34,546 nucleotides of DNA from Bacteroidales bacterium (GCA_017882245.1 JADGPV010000202.1:1-34546); one strand, 5' to 3'; shown: positions 7,950 to 15,485, numbered from the stretch's first letter. The notes: generated by a model from the letters alone, not told the origin. A program made the numbers and translations.

Positions 7950-7974
7950 AAAGCCCGGGCTGTTCCCCCGAGCT
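7947..7974 (-). terminator. Terminator of tRNA-Arg
   Basis: On the minus strand AGCTCGGGG and CCCGGGCT form an 8-pair stem with one mismatch around a short loop, followed by six T (7947-7952 on the plus strand is A6). It begins 27 bases past the tRNA 3' end (8001), a typical tRNA terminator placement. Confidence 0.75.
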
Positions 7975-8000
7975 CCATGCACCATTCTCCGAATCATATG

Positions 8001-8072
8001 TAGCCCCACTAGGAATCGAACCTAAATTTCAGGTTTAGGAAACCCGCGTTCTATCCATTGAACTATAGGGCC
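8001..8072 (-). tRNA. tRNA-Arg, anticodon CCU
   Basis: The minus strand folds as a full cloverleaf. The acceptor GGCCCTA pairs with TGGGGCT (with G1-U72 and a U-G pair). The D-arm is GTTC/GAAC. The anticodon stem CGGGT/ACCTG encloses loop TTCCTAA with anticodon CCT, reading AGG. The T-stem TTAGG/CCTAG encloses TTCGATT, and the discriminator is A. No CCA is encoded. A strong Bacteroidota promoter lies upstream and a terminator downstream. The AT-rich accessory region begins directly at its 3' end, and a fragment of the same 3' end lies at 5579, so this tRNA has probably served as an integration site. Confidence 0.95.
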
Positions 8073-8085
8073 GTGTTTGCAGCCG

Positions 8086-8116
8086 CAAATGTAACCCTTT
8101 TTTTACTCACTGCAAA
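8086..8116 (-). promoter_or_regulatory. Promoter of tRNA-Arg (TTTG, 19-base spacer, TACATTTG)
   Basis: On the minus strand a -33 TTTG (8113-8116) is separated by exactly 19 bases from a -7 TACATTTG (8086-8093), a full match to TTTG-N19-TAnnTTTG. The tRNA 5' end (8072) is 13 bases beyond the -7 box. The -33 element nearly touches the stop codon of the rhodanese gene (8119). Confidence 0.8.
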
Positions 8117-8118
8117 AA

Positions 8119-8742
8119 TCAGCAGCCGCCAGCAGGCTTCTTCTTGGCCTTTGACGCAACAGCAGGCTTGGCAGCCTTAGGTGCCGTTGCAGCGCCTTCG
8201 GCAGCGACAACCCCGCCTCCGCCCAGGGCAGCCGAGGCACTCTTACGGAAGTCATACTTTGCAAACTCCTCATTGGGACTCGTCTGCGAGGGAGCCTGTG
8301 CCGAAAGTATGTTACCGAACCAGTAATTCAGTCCGCCTTCGAGGACAAAATTGTTCTTATAGCCCATCTGCCTGGTCAGCATCCATGCTTCATTTGCAGT
8401 GACTGAGCCGTTTGAATAGAAGACGTTCGTCCGGGCATCCTGATTTAAAATATCTGTAAACTCATCTGATAACAGGTTGCTGAGGGGGATGTTTATTGCC
8501 CCCGGCAGGCTGAAGGCCTCAAACTCTTCAGGTGTACGAACATCAATCAGCTGCAACGACGGGTCCTTCTGAACCAGCATGTCAGCAATGACATCTGGCG
8601 AGATGAACTGTGCACCGGCCCCTGCCTCCTGAAGCAGCTCATCGGCGGAAAGCCTGAAGCGCTTTGTCTTATCTGCCGGTACAGCAGCAAGGATAATCCC
8701 AAGAGGGATAATGATGAGAGCTAATAATTTTAATGGTTTCAT
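8119..8742 (-). CDS. Exported rhodanese-domain protein without catalytic Cys, with C-terminal Gly-Gly-Cys tail
   Basis: The 207-residue product has an N-terminal hydrophobic signal (about 1-23, ILAAVPA before DKT), so it is periplasmic or membrane-tethered. Residues about 46-146 form one rhodanese domain: LIDVRTPEEF (Asp67-Val-Arg), LPGAINIPL, then the active-site loop VFYSNGSVTANEAW, and VLEGGLNYW. In active rhodaneses the loop starts with the sulfur-carrying Cys; here that position is Ser110. The whole protein contains a single cysteine, Cys207, the last residue. It stands after an Ala/Lys/Pro-rich low-complexity linker (about 168-204) in the ending PAGGC. Known: Wolinella Sud is a periplasmic rhodanese-like carrier that hands polysulfide sulfur to polysulfide reductase, and SoxY carries sulfur on a Cys in a C-terminal GGCGG arm. 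I infer a carrier that moved its Cys to a flexible tail. It is the last gene of the Psr-like operon, 18 bases after the second transporter half. Confidence 0.85.
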   Translation of the reverse strand: MKPLKLLALIIIPLGIILAAVPADKTKRFRLSADELLQEAGAGAQFISPDVIADMLVQKDPSLQLIDVRTPEEFEAFSLPGAINIPLSNLLSDEFTDILNQDARTNVFYSNGSVTANEAWMLTRQMGYKNNFVLEGGLNYWFGNILSAQAPSQTSPNEEFAKYDFRKSASAALGGGGVVAAEGAATAPKAAKPAVASKAKKKPAGGC

Positions 8743-8760
8743 AATTTTATGTTTTTTGTT

Positions 8761-9351
8761 TTAATACTCTTCTCTCGGGAATTTTCTTTCTGCCCATTCA
8801 GCCACGGCAAACATTCCAAGTGCTACAAGTATAAGCAACAGGCCAAAGAGCCCGTCTTTCATGCCAAGCGATTGGCTTATCTTTGGTTCGCCGAGATATT
8901 TTGCCATGTACATTTTTTCCCACAACGGGTACGTAAAGGCAAAAGCGTAGATACCAATGAAGAGGCCCAGAATGAAAACCATTCCGTCAATCTTTCCTAT
9001 TGCTGCTCCGGTGAAGCTGGTCCCCGGACAGAAGCCGCCCATAATAAACCCTGCTCCCATCACTACGCCGCCTACGATGGCAGAAGTCAGGTAGGTGGGA
9101 TTGACATATACCAGGTCAAGGTCTATCCATCCGAACAGGCTCATGAACAAAAGTCCGATCATGCATGTGATTGCTCCTGTGAAGAAGACCTTGAGAACGA
9201 CGGTGTCATAGCCGTAAAAGATGCCGGCCAGTTTGCGGCTCGACGAGAAGCCAGAGCTCTCAAGAACCCACCCGAAGGCGATGCCGATGAAGAATGCAAG
9301 GAGAAAATTGGTGTTCTCCGATATAATTCCGTTTGGTGCTAATGGTCCCAT
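8761..9351 (-). CDS. YeeE/YedE-family sulfur transporter, second half protein
   Basis: Inner-membrane protein of 196 residues with about five helices. It carries ESSGFSSSRK early, TCMIGL (Cys63) and GGVVMGAGFIMGGFCPGTS (Cys108), the Cys-bearing family motif. Known: full-length YeeE/TsuA moves thiosulfate through a line of conserved Cys; half-size proteins are common next to sulfur genes and act as pairs. The start at 9351 is preferred over an in-frame ATG at 9405, because AAAGGAG lies just before 9351 and the longer start would overlap the preceding gene and add a charged leader. It is cotranscribed with the first half (9368-9904, 16 bases upstream). Substrate (thiosulfate, sulfide or polysulfide) is inferred from the operon. 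Confidence 0.88.
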   Translation of the reverse strand: MGPLAPNGIISENTNFLLAFFIGIAFGWVLESSGFSSSRKLAGIFYGYDTVVLKVFFTGAITCMIGLLFMSLFGWIDLDLVYVNPTYLTSAIVGGVVMGAGFIMGGFCPGTSFTGAAIGKIDGMVFILGLFIGIYAFAFTYPLWEKMYMAKYLGEPKISQSLGMKDGLFGLLLILVALGMFAVAEWAERKFPREEY

Positions 9352-9367
9352 TTTATTCTCCTTTCCT

Positions 9368-9904
9368 TTAGATCCAGTTTTTCCTGAAGAAGTAAGCCAG
9401 TGCATAGGCTGTTCCGAAAATCCCCATCATGGTAATGAAGCCTCCGAGAGACAGCACTCCCATACCGCTCAGTGCCGCACCGCTGGTGCATCCGCGTCCG
9501 AGCTGTGAGCCGAAGCCAAAGAGTGTCCCTCCGATCAGGGCGAAGACCAGTCTTCGTCTGGAGGTTATCTTCGGCGAATGCTCCACTTTCAGCTTCAGAC
9601 GACCGGCAATCGCACCGGATATGAAACCTCCGACGAGTACGCCCAGCATTTCAAAGACGAGCCACGATCTCATCGGGCTTCCGCTGTGTGACTGGGCATA
9701 TTCAGCCATGAACGGCATCGTATTGACAGCATTCTTATTGACAGCCTCAATGGATGTGGCCACGACACTCTTTATGGCGCCGCTGGCTCCGAGACCCCTG
9801 CCTGCAATGAAATTGGCAGCAAGAAGTACGAGGCCAAGAAGAACCCCTCCCAGATACGGGTTGAGGTATTTTTTGCTCCTCTCAGTTTTAGAAATATTGC
9901 CCAT
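9368..9904 (-). CDS. YeeE/YedE-family sulfur transporter, first half protein
   Basis: Inner-membrane protein of 178 residues with about five helices. The family motif GGTLFGFGSQLGRGCTSG (Cys139) is complete. An early AGRGLGASGAIKS stretch corresponds to the N-terminal half-site but lacks a Cys. A soluble loop (about residues 55-80) separates the first helices. Together with the product of 8761-9351 it supplies the two halves that single-chain YeeE proteins carry in one polypeptide. It lies 20 bases after the NrfD-like gene. This places sulfur uptake or release next to the periplasmic reductase. Confidence 0.88.
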   Translation of the reverse strand: MGNISKTERSKKYLNPYLGGVLLGLVLLAANFIAGRGLGASGAIKSVVATSIEAVNKNAVNTMPFMAEYAQSHSGSPMRSWLVFEMLGVLVGGFISGAIAGRLKLKVEHSPKITSRRRLVFALIGGTLFGFGSQLGRGCTSGAALSGMGVLSLGGFITMMGIFGTAYALAYFFRKNWI

Positions 9905-9924
9905 ATTGTTATTATTTATAGTGA

Positions 9925-10866
9925 TCAGTATAACCAGCGGCTCACCTGGCCGGCAAAGACAAAAACAAATCTGAACATCAGGCTCCCGAAAATAACCAGT
10001 GCGCCTGGTATCACTGCGGGTATATGGAGTCCGCGCAATTCCATAAGGTCAAGTATGCCTGGAAGAATTATTCCGATTATAACAACAAAGATCCAGAACA
10101 CCATGGTATATTGTCCGCCGAGGAAGAGCTGTGCAGCATCTATCTGCACCTGCGTACTTGCCAGGAAGCCCATGAACATATGCACTATCAGAAATAGCTC
10201 CACTCCAAGAATGATAAGATCGATCTTTGAGAAGGCAAGTCTCTCTTTCCTGTCTTTTGATGCCAGCACTATCGCTGCAGCCCCTGCTGAGAGTCCTGAA
10301 GCAAGGAACAGTGGCCCGAGAACAGAGGTGTTCCATAAGGGCCTGGCGTTGAATGCCGAAAGTAATATACCGGTATAAACGCCGGTGATGATAGCATAGA
10401 TCAGCATCACCCAGGCAAGTACTTTTTTGTATTTGTTGAAGAAAGTCTCAAGATCTTTCAGCCATTGATACTTCCAGTCCCAGCGCGGGAACAGTTCTCT
10501 GATATTAAGTGCACACCATATCACCGATACTGCCGTGATCACCAGCAGTGTCCAGGCACCCCATGACATAGGTGACTCCAGCCTGACGGTTGTATAGAGC
10601 CGCCAGAAGAAGGCCTTGTGATTCAGGTCATAAAAGAGGGCAGCAAGGCCGATTATCAGTGCTATGGGAGCAACGAATGGAACCCTGCGCACGGCAGAGC
10701 GGTATTCATCCTCCTTGCCAAGGAGATAGAACAGCGCAGCAAAGAACAGCACACCTGCCGCCAGTCCTCCGAGAAAGAGATACAGCGGTATGGGCCAGTG
10801 CCATATATGCAGTTGCGGGTCAACCATCAGGTTTTCTCTTCCGCTGATTATAAGCTCTTCGTTCAT
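9925..10866 (-). CDS. NrfD/PsrC-type quinone-interacting membrane subunit
   Basis: Integral membrane anchor of 313 residues with eight or nine predicted helices. Such subunits oxidise menaquinol or reduce menaquinone and pass electrons to or from the periplasmic Fe-S subunit. The N-terminal HIWHWPIPLYLFLGGLAAG is the typical NrfD/PsrC opening, and further helices hold GLAALFYDLNHKAFFWRLY and MSWGAWTLL, both family hallmarks. The gene follows the ferredoxin subunit by 7 bases and precedes the YeeE/YedE pair. The order A-B-C is that of polysulfide, thiosulfate and tetrathionate reductases. Confidence 0.92.
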   Translation of the reverse strand: MNEELIISGRENLMVDPQLHIWHWPIPLYLFLGGLAAGVLFFAALFYLLGKEDEYRSAVRRVPFVAPIALIIGLAALFYDLNHKAFFWRLYTTVRLESPMSWGAWTLLVITAVSVIWCALNIRELFPRWDWKYQWLKDLETFFNKYKKVLAWVMLIYAIITGVYTGILLSAFNARPLWNTSVLGPLFLASGLSAGAAAIVLASKDRKERLAFSKIDLIILGVELFLIVHMFMGFLASTQVQIDAAQLFLGGQYTMVFWIFVVIIGIILPGILDLMELRGLHIPAVIPGALVIFGSLMFRFVFVFAGQVSRWLY

Positions 10867-10873
10867 TGTCTGC

Positions 10874-11407
10874 TCATATTAGGAAATATAACTGCGGTTG
10901 CGTCCCTGCTTCGGGGATGAGTGTCTTTGACTTGCGCTTCTTCAGTATGACGCTCACGTCACTGTTAGGATCCTCAAGGTCGCCGAAGTACATACATTTG
11001 GTAGGACATACGGCAACACATGCGGGTTTCATCCCTTCCTTCACACGGTGATGGCAGAATGTACATTTGTCGACATATCCTTTCGGATGGGGGTAACGTG
11101 CATCATACGGGCAGGAGGCTATGCAGGCGCCGCAGCCGATGCATTTGTTGTGTGTGACAAGGACAATTCCGCCCTCTGCGAAATGGCTTGCCCCAGTGGG
11201 GCAGCACCTTACACATGGTGAGTTTGCACAATGATTGCAGCGTTCTGACCTCAGCTCAACCTCAAGCTGCGGATATGTGCCATCCATTGTCTCCACAACC
11301 CAGTCGCGGCAGTAGCCTATGGGTACGTCGTTCTCCGTCTGGCATGCCACCACACAGTCGGAGCAACCAACACATTTTTTTGTATCAACAGCCATCGCGT
11401 ATCTCAT
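10874..11407 (-). CDS. Four-cluster [4Fe-4S] ferredoxin subunit, PsrB-like
   Basis: The 177-residue electron-transfer subunit has Cys groups CVGCSDCVVAC, CNHCANSPCVRCCP, CIGCGACIASCP and CTFCHH...CVAVCP, enough for four [4Fe-4S] clusters as in PsrB/PhsB/DmsB. It has no signal peptide of its own, so it would be exported as a complex with the Tat-signal-bearing catalytic subunit. The start at 11407 overlaps the stop of the upstream gene as ATGA and has a near-perfect Shine-Dalgarno at 11412-11424. The alternative ATG at 11395 would be too far from it. Confidence 0.93.
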   Translation of the reverse strand: MRYAMAVDTKKCVGCSDCVVACQTENDVPIGYCRDWVVETMDGTYPQLEVELRSERCNHCANSPCVRCCPTGASHFAEGGIVLVTHNKCIGCGACIASCPYDARYPHPKGYVDKCTFCHHRVKEGMKPACVAVCPTKCMYFGDLEDPNSDVSVILKKRKSKTLIPEAGTQPQLYFLI

Positions 11408-13641
11408 GACGTCACCTCCTTTCTTTCAAGATCAGTAATGAAAGTCACGAAGTTGCCTCTCATGCCGGTCCCTCCCATTACTGGATCCATCATGACACTG
11501 GTTATCAGTTTAGTATCATTTGCACCCCGACCATAAGTCCTGGTCAGTTTTTTGTCTGCATGACCAAATCCGTGCACCATATACACTGAATCCCATCTTA
11601 TCCTTTCCGTGATTCTCACTTTGATCGGGAAGTCAGTCTCAATGCCATCCTGATTTTTAAGATGGATATACTGTCCTGCAGTCAATCCCCATTCCCTTGC
11701 CACTCTTGGATTGACCCACAGAGTGTTCTCATCCATCAGGTCAAAGAGATTAGGATTGTTGGAGGTGCGGCTGAAGGTGTGCATAGGAGCCCGTCCGTAA
11801 ATGAGCCTGTAAAAGCCCTCGGGCGGCTCGGGATGAGGTGTATAAACCGGAAGCGGGCTGAAACCTTCATTTTCAAGCGCTGTGGAATAAAGCTCAATTT
11901 TGCCGGTATTGGTCCAGAAGGCGATGTCTTCACCTTCACCGAAGTACAGGTCATCAACTTCTCTGTCCCATGTTTTTACTCCTGCTTTCTGCATCTCATC
12001 AAGTGAGCTCCCCATCTGTTTCAGCTGCCAATCCAGAAGTTCCTCCGGTTTTTCAAAGTGGAAGTACTCTCCCTTGCCTAATCTCTGGGCGAGTTCGCGT
12101 GCTATCCAGTAAGCAGGTTTTGAGTCATATTTCGGCTCGACAGCAGGTACTCGCAGAGCTAATGCCGGTTTACGGTGAGGACTGTCTCTCAGCGAGTCAT
12201 AGCGTTCGAGATATGTACATTCAGGCAAGACCACATCAGCCCATCCGGTAATTTCCATCGGCATTGTATCAACTACAACCAGGAGATCAAGATTTTGCAT
12301 CGCCTCAATGGTATGTGCAGTATTCGGAACTGTCAACGGCAGGTTTGTCCCTGATACCAGCCATCCTTTTATCATCGCATCCTTTTCAGGGGCAGGGATG
12401 CTTGCATCAATAATCACATTTGCCACTCCAAGGTCAGCAAGATTATACTTGCCCGGGTACCATTCACGCCATGATTTCTGAGGTTTTGGATACTCCGGGT
12501 GCGGATAAGACGGGACAGTTTTTCCTTCCTGTCTGTAGAAGCCTCCGCGGCGCCCCCATGATCCGAGAAGGGCGTTCAGAATTGCCACCGCCCTTGTACG
12601 TTGTGTGTCGTCTCCATACCAGGTTACATGACGGCCCGGATGAACAATGACTGCCGGTGAGGCATCAGCCATCTCCCGGGCAGTCTCCCTGATAACAACA
12701 GGATTAATAGTAGTTATTCCATAAGCCCACTCAGGGGTGAAGTTCCTGACATGCTCCTTCAGCTCGTCAAAGCCATAGCAGTATTTTTCAACATATTTTT
12801 TATCGTAGTAATCATTGTAAATTATCTCATGGATCCATGCAAGTAAAAGGGCAATGTCAGTAGCAGGCTTTATCGGGAGCCAGTACTTCGACTTGCCGGC
12901 TGCCGTTGAAAAGCGGGGATCAACAGTGATAATAGTGGCGCCTTTATCAATGGCATCAGACATCTCCTGCACCTGTCCGTTATGCATGTTCTCGCCAATA
13001 TGTGATCCTATAAGAACAAGACAGCGTGTGTCGCGTATGTCAGTATTCTCAGGTGAACCCGGATTCTCTCCGAAAGTGGCTGAGAAACCAACATCACGCG
13101 GTCCGCGGCACTGGGCGAATGATGGCTGGGCATAATTTTCAGATCCCAACGACTTCATAAGATCTGTGAAGTATTTTCCGCCTGAGCCATGGTTCAACAA
13201 TGCAAGGCTTTCAGGACCGTTCTTTTCAATTATCTCCTTCATTTTGCCCGCAATATGATCAAGGGCTTCCTCCCATGAGGCTTCCCTGAAAACCTGCTTT
13301 CCGCGCTCCTCAACTCTTATCAATGGCACCTTCAGCCTGTCTTCGTCATAATACATCCCGGGACCGCCTGTACCACGTGGACAGAACCGGCCGTTGCTGT
13401 GCTGATCTTCTTTATTTCCGGTGATCTTTTTGATGTTTCCTTCGTCATCTTTCCAGACCCAGCCGGCACACTTCCAGAAACAGACCTCACAATAAGTAGG
13501 AGTGCGTGTTGCCAGAACCGCCGCAGTGGCTTTCTGGCCGTCAGTGAACTCAGACCCTAAAAGCCTGAAACCTGCCGCACCTGCCATCACTGCTCCAGCT
13601 CCCATTGCTGAGATTCTGATGAACTGTCTGCGTGTTGCCAT
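11404..13641 (-). CDS. Molybdopterin oxidoreductase catalytic subunit, PsrA/PhsA-like (polysulfide/thiosulfate reductase type)
   Basis: The 745-residue product begins with a Tat signal (TRRQFIRISAMGAG), so it is folded with cofactor and exported. CEVCFWKC plus Cys87 (residues 51, 54, 58, 87) bind a [4Fe-4S] cluster, followed by CPRG. FAQCRGPRD places Cys178 where PsrA/PhsA use a Cys as molybdenum ligand. Later molybdopterin motifs include LVLIGSHIGENMHNG, ITVDPRFSTAA, HPGRH, WLVSGTNLP and ADVVLPECTYLERYD, with a C-terminal dinucleotide-binding domain (WVNPRVAREWGL). Known relatives reduce polysulfide, thiosulfate or tetrathionate, or run as sulfur oxidases; the sequence alone does not fix the substrate. 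The two sulfur transporter halves and the rhodanese in the operon favour a sulfur compound. It is the first gene, with a dyad at 13669-13690 just upstream. Confidence 0.88.
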   Translation of the reverse strand: MATRRQFIRISAMGAGAVMAGAAGFRLLGSEFTDGQKATAAVLATRTPTYCEVCFWKCAGWVWKDDEGNIKKITGNKEDQHSNGRFCPRGTGGPGMYYDEDRLKVPLIRVEERGKQVFREASWEEALDHIAGKMKEIIEKNGPESLALLNHGSGGKYFTDLMKSLGSENYAQPSFAQCRGPRDVGFSATFGENPGSPENTDIRDTRCLVLIGSHIGENMHNGQVQEMSDAIDKGATIITVDPRFSTAAGKSKYWLPIKPATDIALLLAWIHEIIYNDYYDKKYVEKYCYGFDELKEHVRNFTPEWAYGITTINPVVIRETAREMADASPAVIVHPGRHVTWYGDDTQRTRAVAILNALLGSWGRRGGFYRQEGKTVPSYPHPEYPKPQKSWREWYPGKYNLADLGVANVIIDASIPAPEKDAMIKGWLVSGTNLPLTVPNTAHTIEAMQNLDLLVVVDTMPMEITGWADVVLPECTYLERYDSLRDSPHRKPALALRVPAVEPKYDSKPAYWIARELAQRLGKGEYFHFEKPEELLDWQLKQMGSSLDEMQKAGVKTWDREVDDLYFGEGEDIAFWTNTGKIELYSTALENEGFSPLPVYTPHPEPPEGFYRLIYGRAPMHTFSRTSNNPNLFDLMDENTLWVNPRVAREWGLTAGQYIHLKNQDGIETDFPIKVRITERIRWDSVYMVHGFGHADKKLTRTYGRGANDTKLITSVMMDPVMGGTGMRGNFVTFITDLERKEVTS
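11412..11424 (-). promoter_or_regulatory. Unusually long Shine-Dalgarno deciding the start of the PsrB-like subunit
   Basis: The minus strand reads AGAAAGGAGGTGA, 13 bases complementary to the usual 16S rRNA 3' end. The AGGAGG core is 7 bases before the ATG at 11407. It is embedded in the last codons of the catalytic subunit. Strong SD sites are rare in Bacteroidota, and the psrA-like, nrfD-like, first yeeE-like and rhodanese starts in this operon show none. Confidence 0.8.
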
Positions 13642-13668
13642 CTATTAAACTTCTTACTGCGTGTCGTA

Positions 13669-13690
13669 GTATTCCGGGATACCAGAATAC
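13669..13690. promoter_or_regulatory. Inverted repeat upstream of the sulfur operon, possible operator
   Basis: GTATTC (13669-13674) and GAATAC (13685-13690) form a perfect 6-base dyad with a 10-base spacer (about two helical turns between half-site centres). One further matching base lies outside on each side after a mismatch. It is 27-49 bases before the first gene of the Psr-like operon and is the only clear dyad in the 140-base gap to ettA. No regulator gene is adjacent. Confidence 0.45.
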
Positions 13691-13781
13691 CACGGATTGA
13701 GAACAAGCTAAAGTACTGTTTAAAAATTAACAGCAGCAGCAATATGATAAATATGATATCTCTATCCAGCCATGGAATTGC

Positions 13782-15464
13782 TCAGGCCAGTCTTTTGTAT
13801 TTAATCCTTGCGGGGCCGGTGTCAGCCGTGCGTTTGTGGTAGTTCTCATCATACTCGGAGAAGTCTCCTTCAAACCATACAACCTTTGAATCGCCCTCGA
13901 AGGCGAGTATATGGGTGGCAACGCGGTCAAGGAACCAGCGGTCATGCGATATGATCACGGCACATCCCGCAAAGTTCTCAAGTCCTTCTTCAAGAGCACG
14001 CAATGTGTTGACATCTATGTCGTTGGTGGGCTCATCAAGCAGCAGCACGTTGGCCCCGCTCTTGAGGGTCAGTGCCAGATGCAGCCTGTTTCGCTCACCG
14101 CCTGAGAGAACACCACACTTCTTCTCCTGGTCAGCACCGGTGAAGTTGAAGCGCGCAGCGTAAGCACGGGCATTGACAGGCCTGTTGCCTACCATTACCT
14201 CGTCAACCCCTCCTGAAATAACTTCATAAACGCTCTTTTTCGGATCAATATCTGAATGGGCCTGATCGACATATCCAAGCGTCACAGTCGCTCCTACTTC
14301 AAAGGTGCCCTTGTTTACCTCCTCCTGACCCATGATCATCCGGAAGAGAGTTGTTTTGCCGGCGCCGTTTGGCCCGATTACTCCAACTATTCCGTTAGGG
14401 GGCAGATTAAACTCCAGATTTTCAAACAATATCTTGTCGCCGAAGGCCTTTGACACTTGTTTAGCCAAAATCACCTTATCGCCAAGTCTCGGACCGTTAG
14501 GAATAAATATCTCCAGCTTGTCCTCCTTTTGTTTCACATCCTGGTTAAGAAGGTTCTCGTAAGCGCTGAGTCTTGCCTTCGACTTGGCGCGTCGTGCCTT
14601 GGGTGACATTCTCACCCATTCAAGCTCATGTTCGAGCGTCTTGCGGCGTTTGACGTTTCCTTTCTCTTCAAGCTCAAGCCGTTTTGCCTTCTGCTCAAGC
14701 CACGATGAATAGTTTCCCTTCCAGGGAATTCCTTCGCCGCGGTCAAGCTCAAGGATCCATCCTGCAACATTATCAAGGAAATACCTGTCGTGAGTTATAC
14801 AGATAACCGTACCGTTGTACTGTTTCAGGTGAGTCTCGAGCCACTGCACGCTCTCTGCATCAAGGTGGTTTGTTGGTTCATCAAGGAGAAGGATGTCAGG
14901 CTCCAGGAGAAGCAATCGGCAGAGGGCTACCCTGCGGCGTTCACCGCCAGAGAGTATATTGACCGGTGTTGACGGATCGGGGCAGTTCAGCGCATCCATG
15001 GCACGACCGAGACGATGGTCAAGGTTCCATCCGTCAAGGGCTTCGATCTTTTCCTGTAACTCGGCCTGACGGTTCATCAGTTTCTCCATTGCGGCAGGGT
15101 TTTCATATACCTCTGGCTCGCCAAAACGCAGATTAATTTCCTCATATTCCTTCAGTGCGGCCACAACATTTGCAGCGCCCTCTTCAACTATCTCACGCAC
15201 CGTTCTTTTTTCATCCATGAGAGGATCCTGGGGCAGGTGCCCTACCGTATACCCGGGAGAAAAAATGACTTCGCCCTGGTATTCCTTCTCAATACCGGCG
15301 ATGATCTTCAGCAGCGTAGATTTCCCGGAGCCGTTGAGACCGATAATCCCTATTTTGGCTCCCAGAAAAAAGGAGAGAGAAATATCTTTAAGAACCTGTT
15401 TATGAGGAGGGTAGCTCTTGCCTACCCTGAACATGGAAAAAATGATCTTTTTGTCGTCAGCCAT
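13782..15464 (-). CDS. ettA: Energy-dependent translational throttle protein EttA (ABC-F)
   Basis: Cytoplasmic 560-residue ABC-F ATPase without membrane domains. EttA binds the ribosomal E site and gates the first elongation step according to ATP/ADP level. It has two ATPase domains: GLNGSGKST, LSGGERRRVALCRLLL and LLLDEPTNHLD in the first, then GPNGAGKTT, LSGGERNRLHLAL and LLLDEPTNDID in the second. A charged linker with SPKARRAKSKARL lies between, and there is an arm insertion in domain 1. Length and order match EttA (about 555 residues). It is monocistronic, with a -7 box at 15486-15493. Confidence 0.93.
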   Translation of the reverse strand: MADDKKIIFSMFRVGKSYPPHKQVLKDISLSFFLGAKIGIIGLNGSGKSTLLKIIAGIEKEYQGEVIFSPGYTVGHLPQDPLMDEKRTVREIVEEGAANVVAALKEYEEINLRFGEPEVYENPAAMEKLMNRQAELQEKIEALDGWNLDHRLGRAMDALNCPDPSTPVNILSGGERRRVALCRLLLLEPDILLLDEPTNHLDAESVQWLETHLKQYNGTVICITHDRYFLDNVAGWILELDRGEGIPWKGNYSSWLEQKAKRLELEEKGNVKRRKTLEHELEWVRMSPKARRAKSKARLSAYENLLNQDVKQKEDKLEIFIPNGPRLGDKVILAKQVSKAFGDKILFENLEFNLPPNGIVGVIGPNGAGKTTLFRMIMGQEEVNKGTFEVGATVTLGYVDQAHSDIDPKKSVYEVISGGVDEVMVGNRPVNARAYAARFNFTGADQEKKCGVLSGGERNRLHLALTLKSGANVLLLDEPTNDIDVNTLRALEEGLENFAGCAVIISHDRWFLDRVATHILAFEGDSKVVWFEGDFSEYDENYHKRTADTGPARIKYKRLA

Positions 15465-15485
15465 AATTCAGTTGGTTACTGACGA

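Noticed and set aside
8749..9342. Plus-strand open frame of 197 codons over the YeeE-like gene
   Set aside because: It mirrors the real minus-strand gene and has no recognisable domain or signal; the minus-strand product has clear family motifs and an SD.
9352..9405. Longer start (ATG at 9405) for the second YeeE-like half
   Set aside because: It would overlap the first half and add a polar leader before the first helix, while AAAGGAG stands right before the ATG at 9351.
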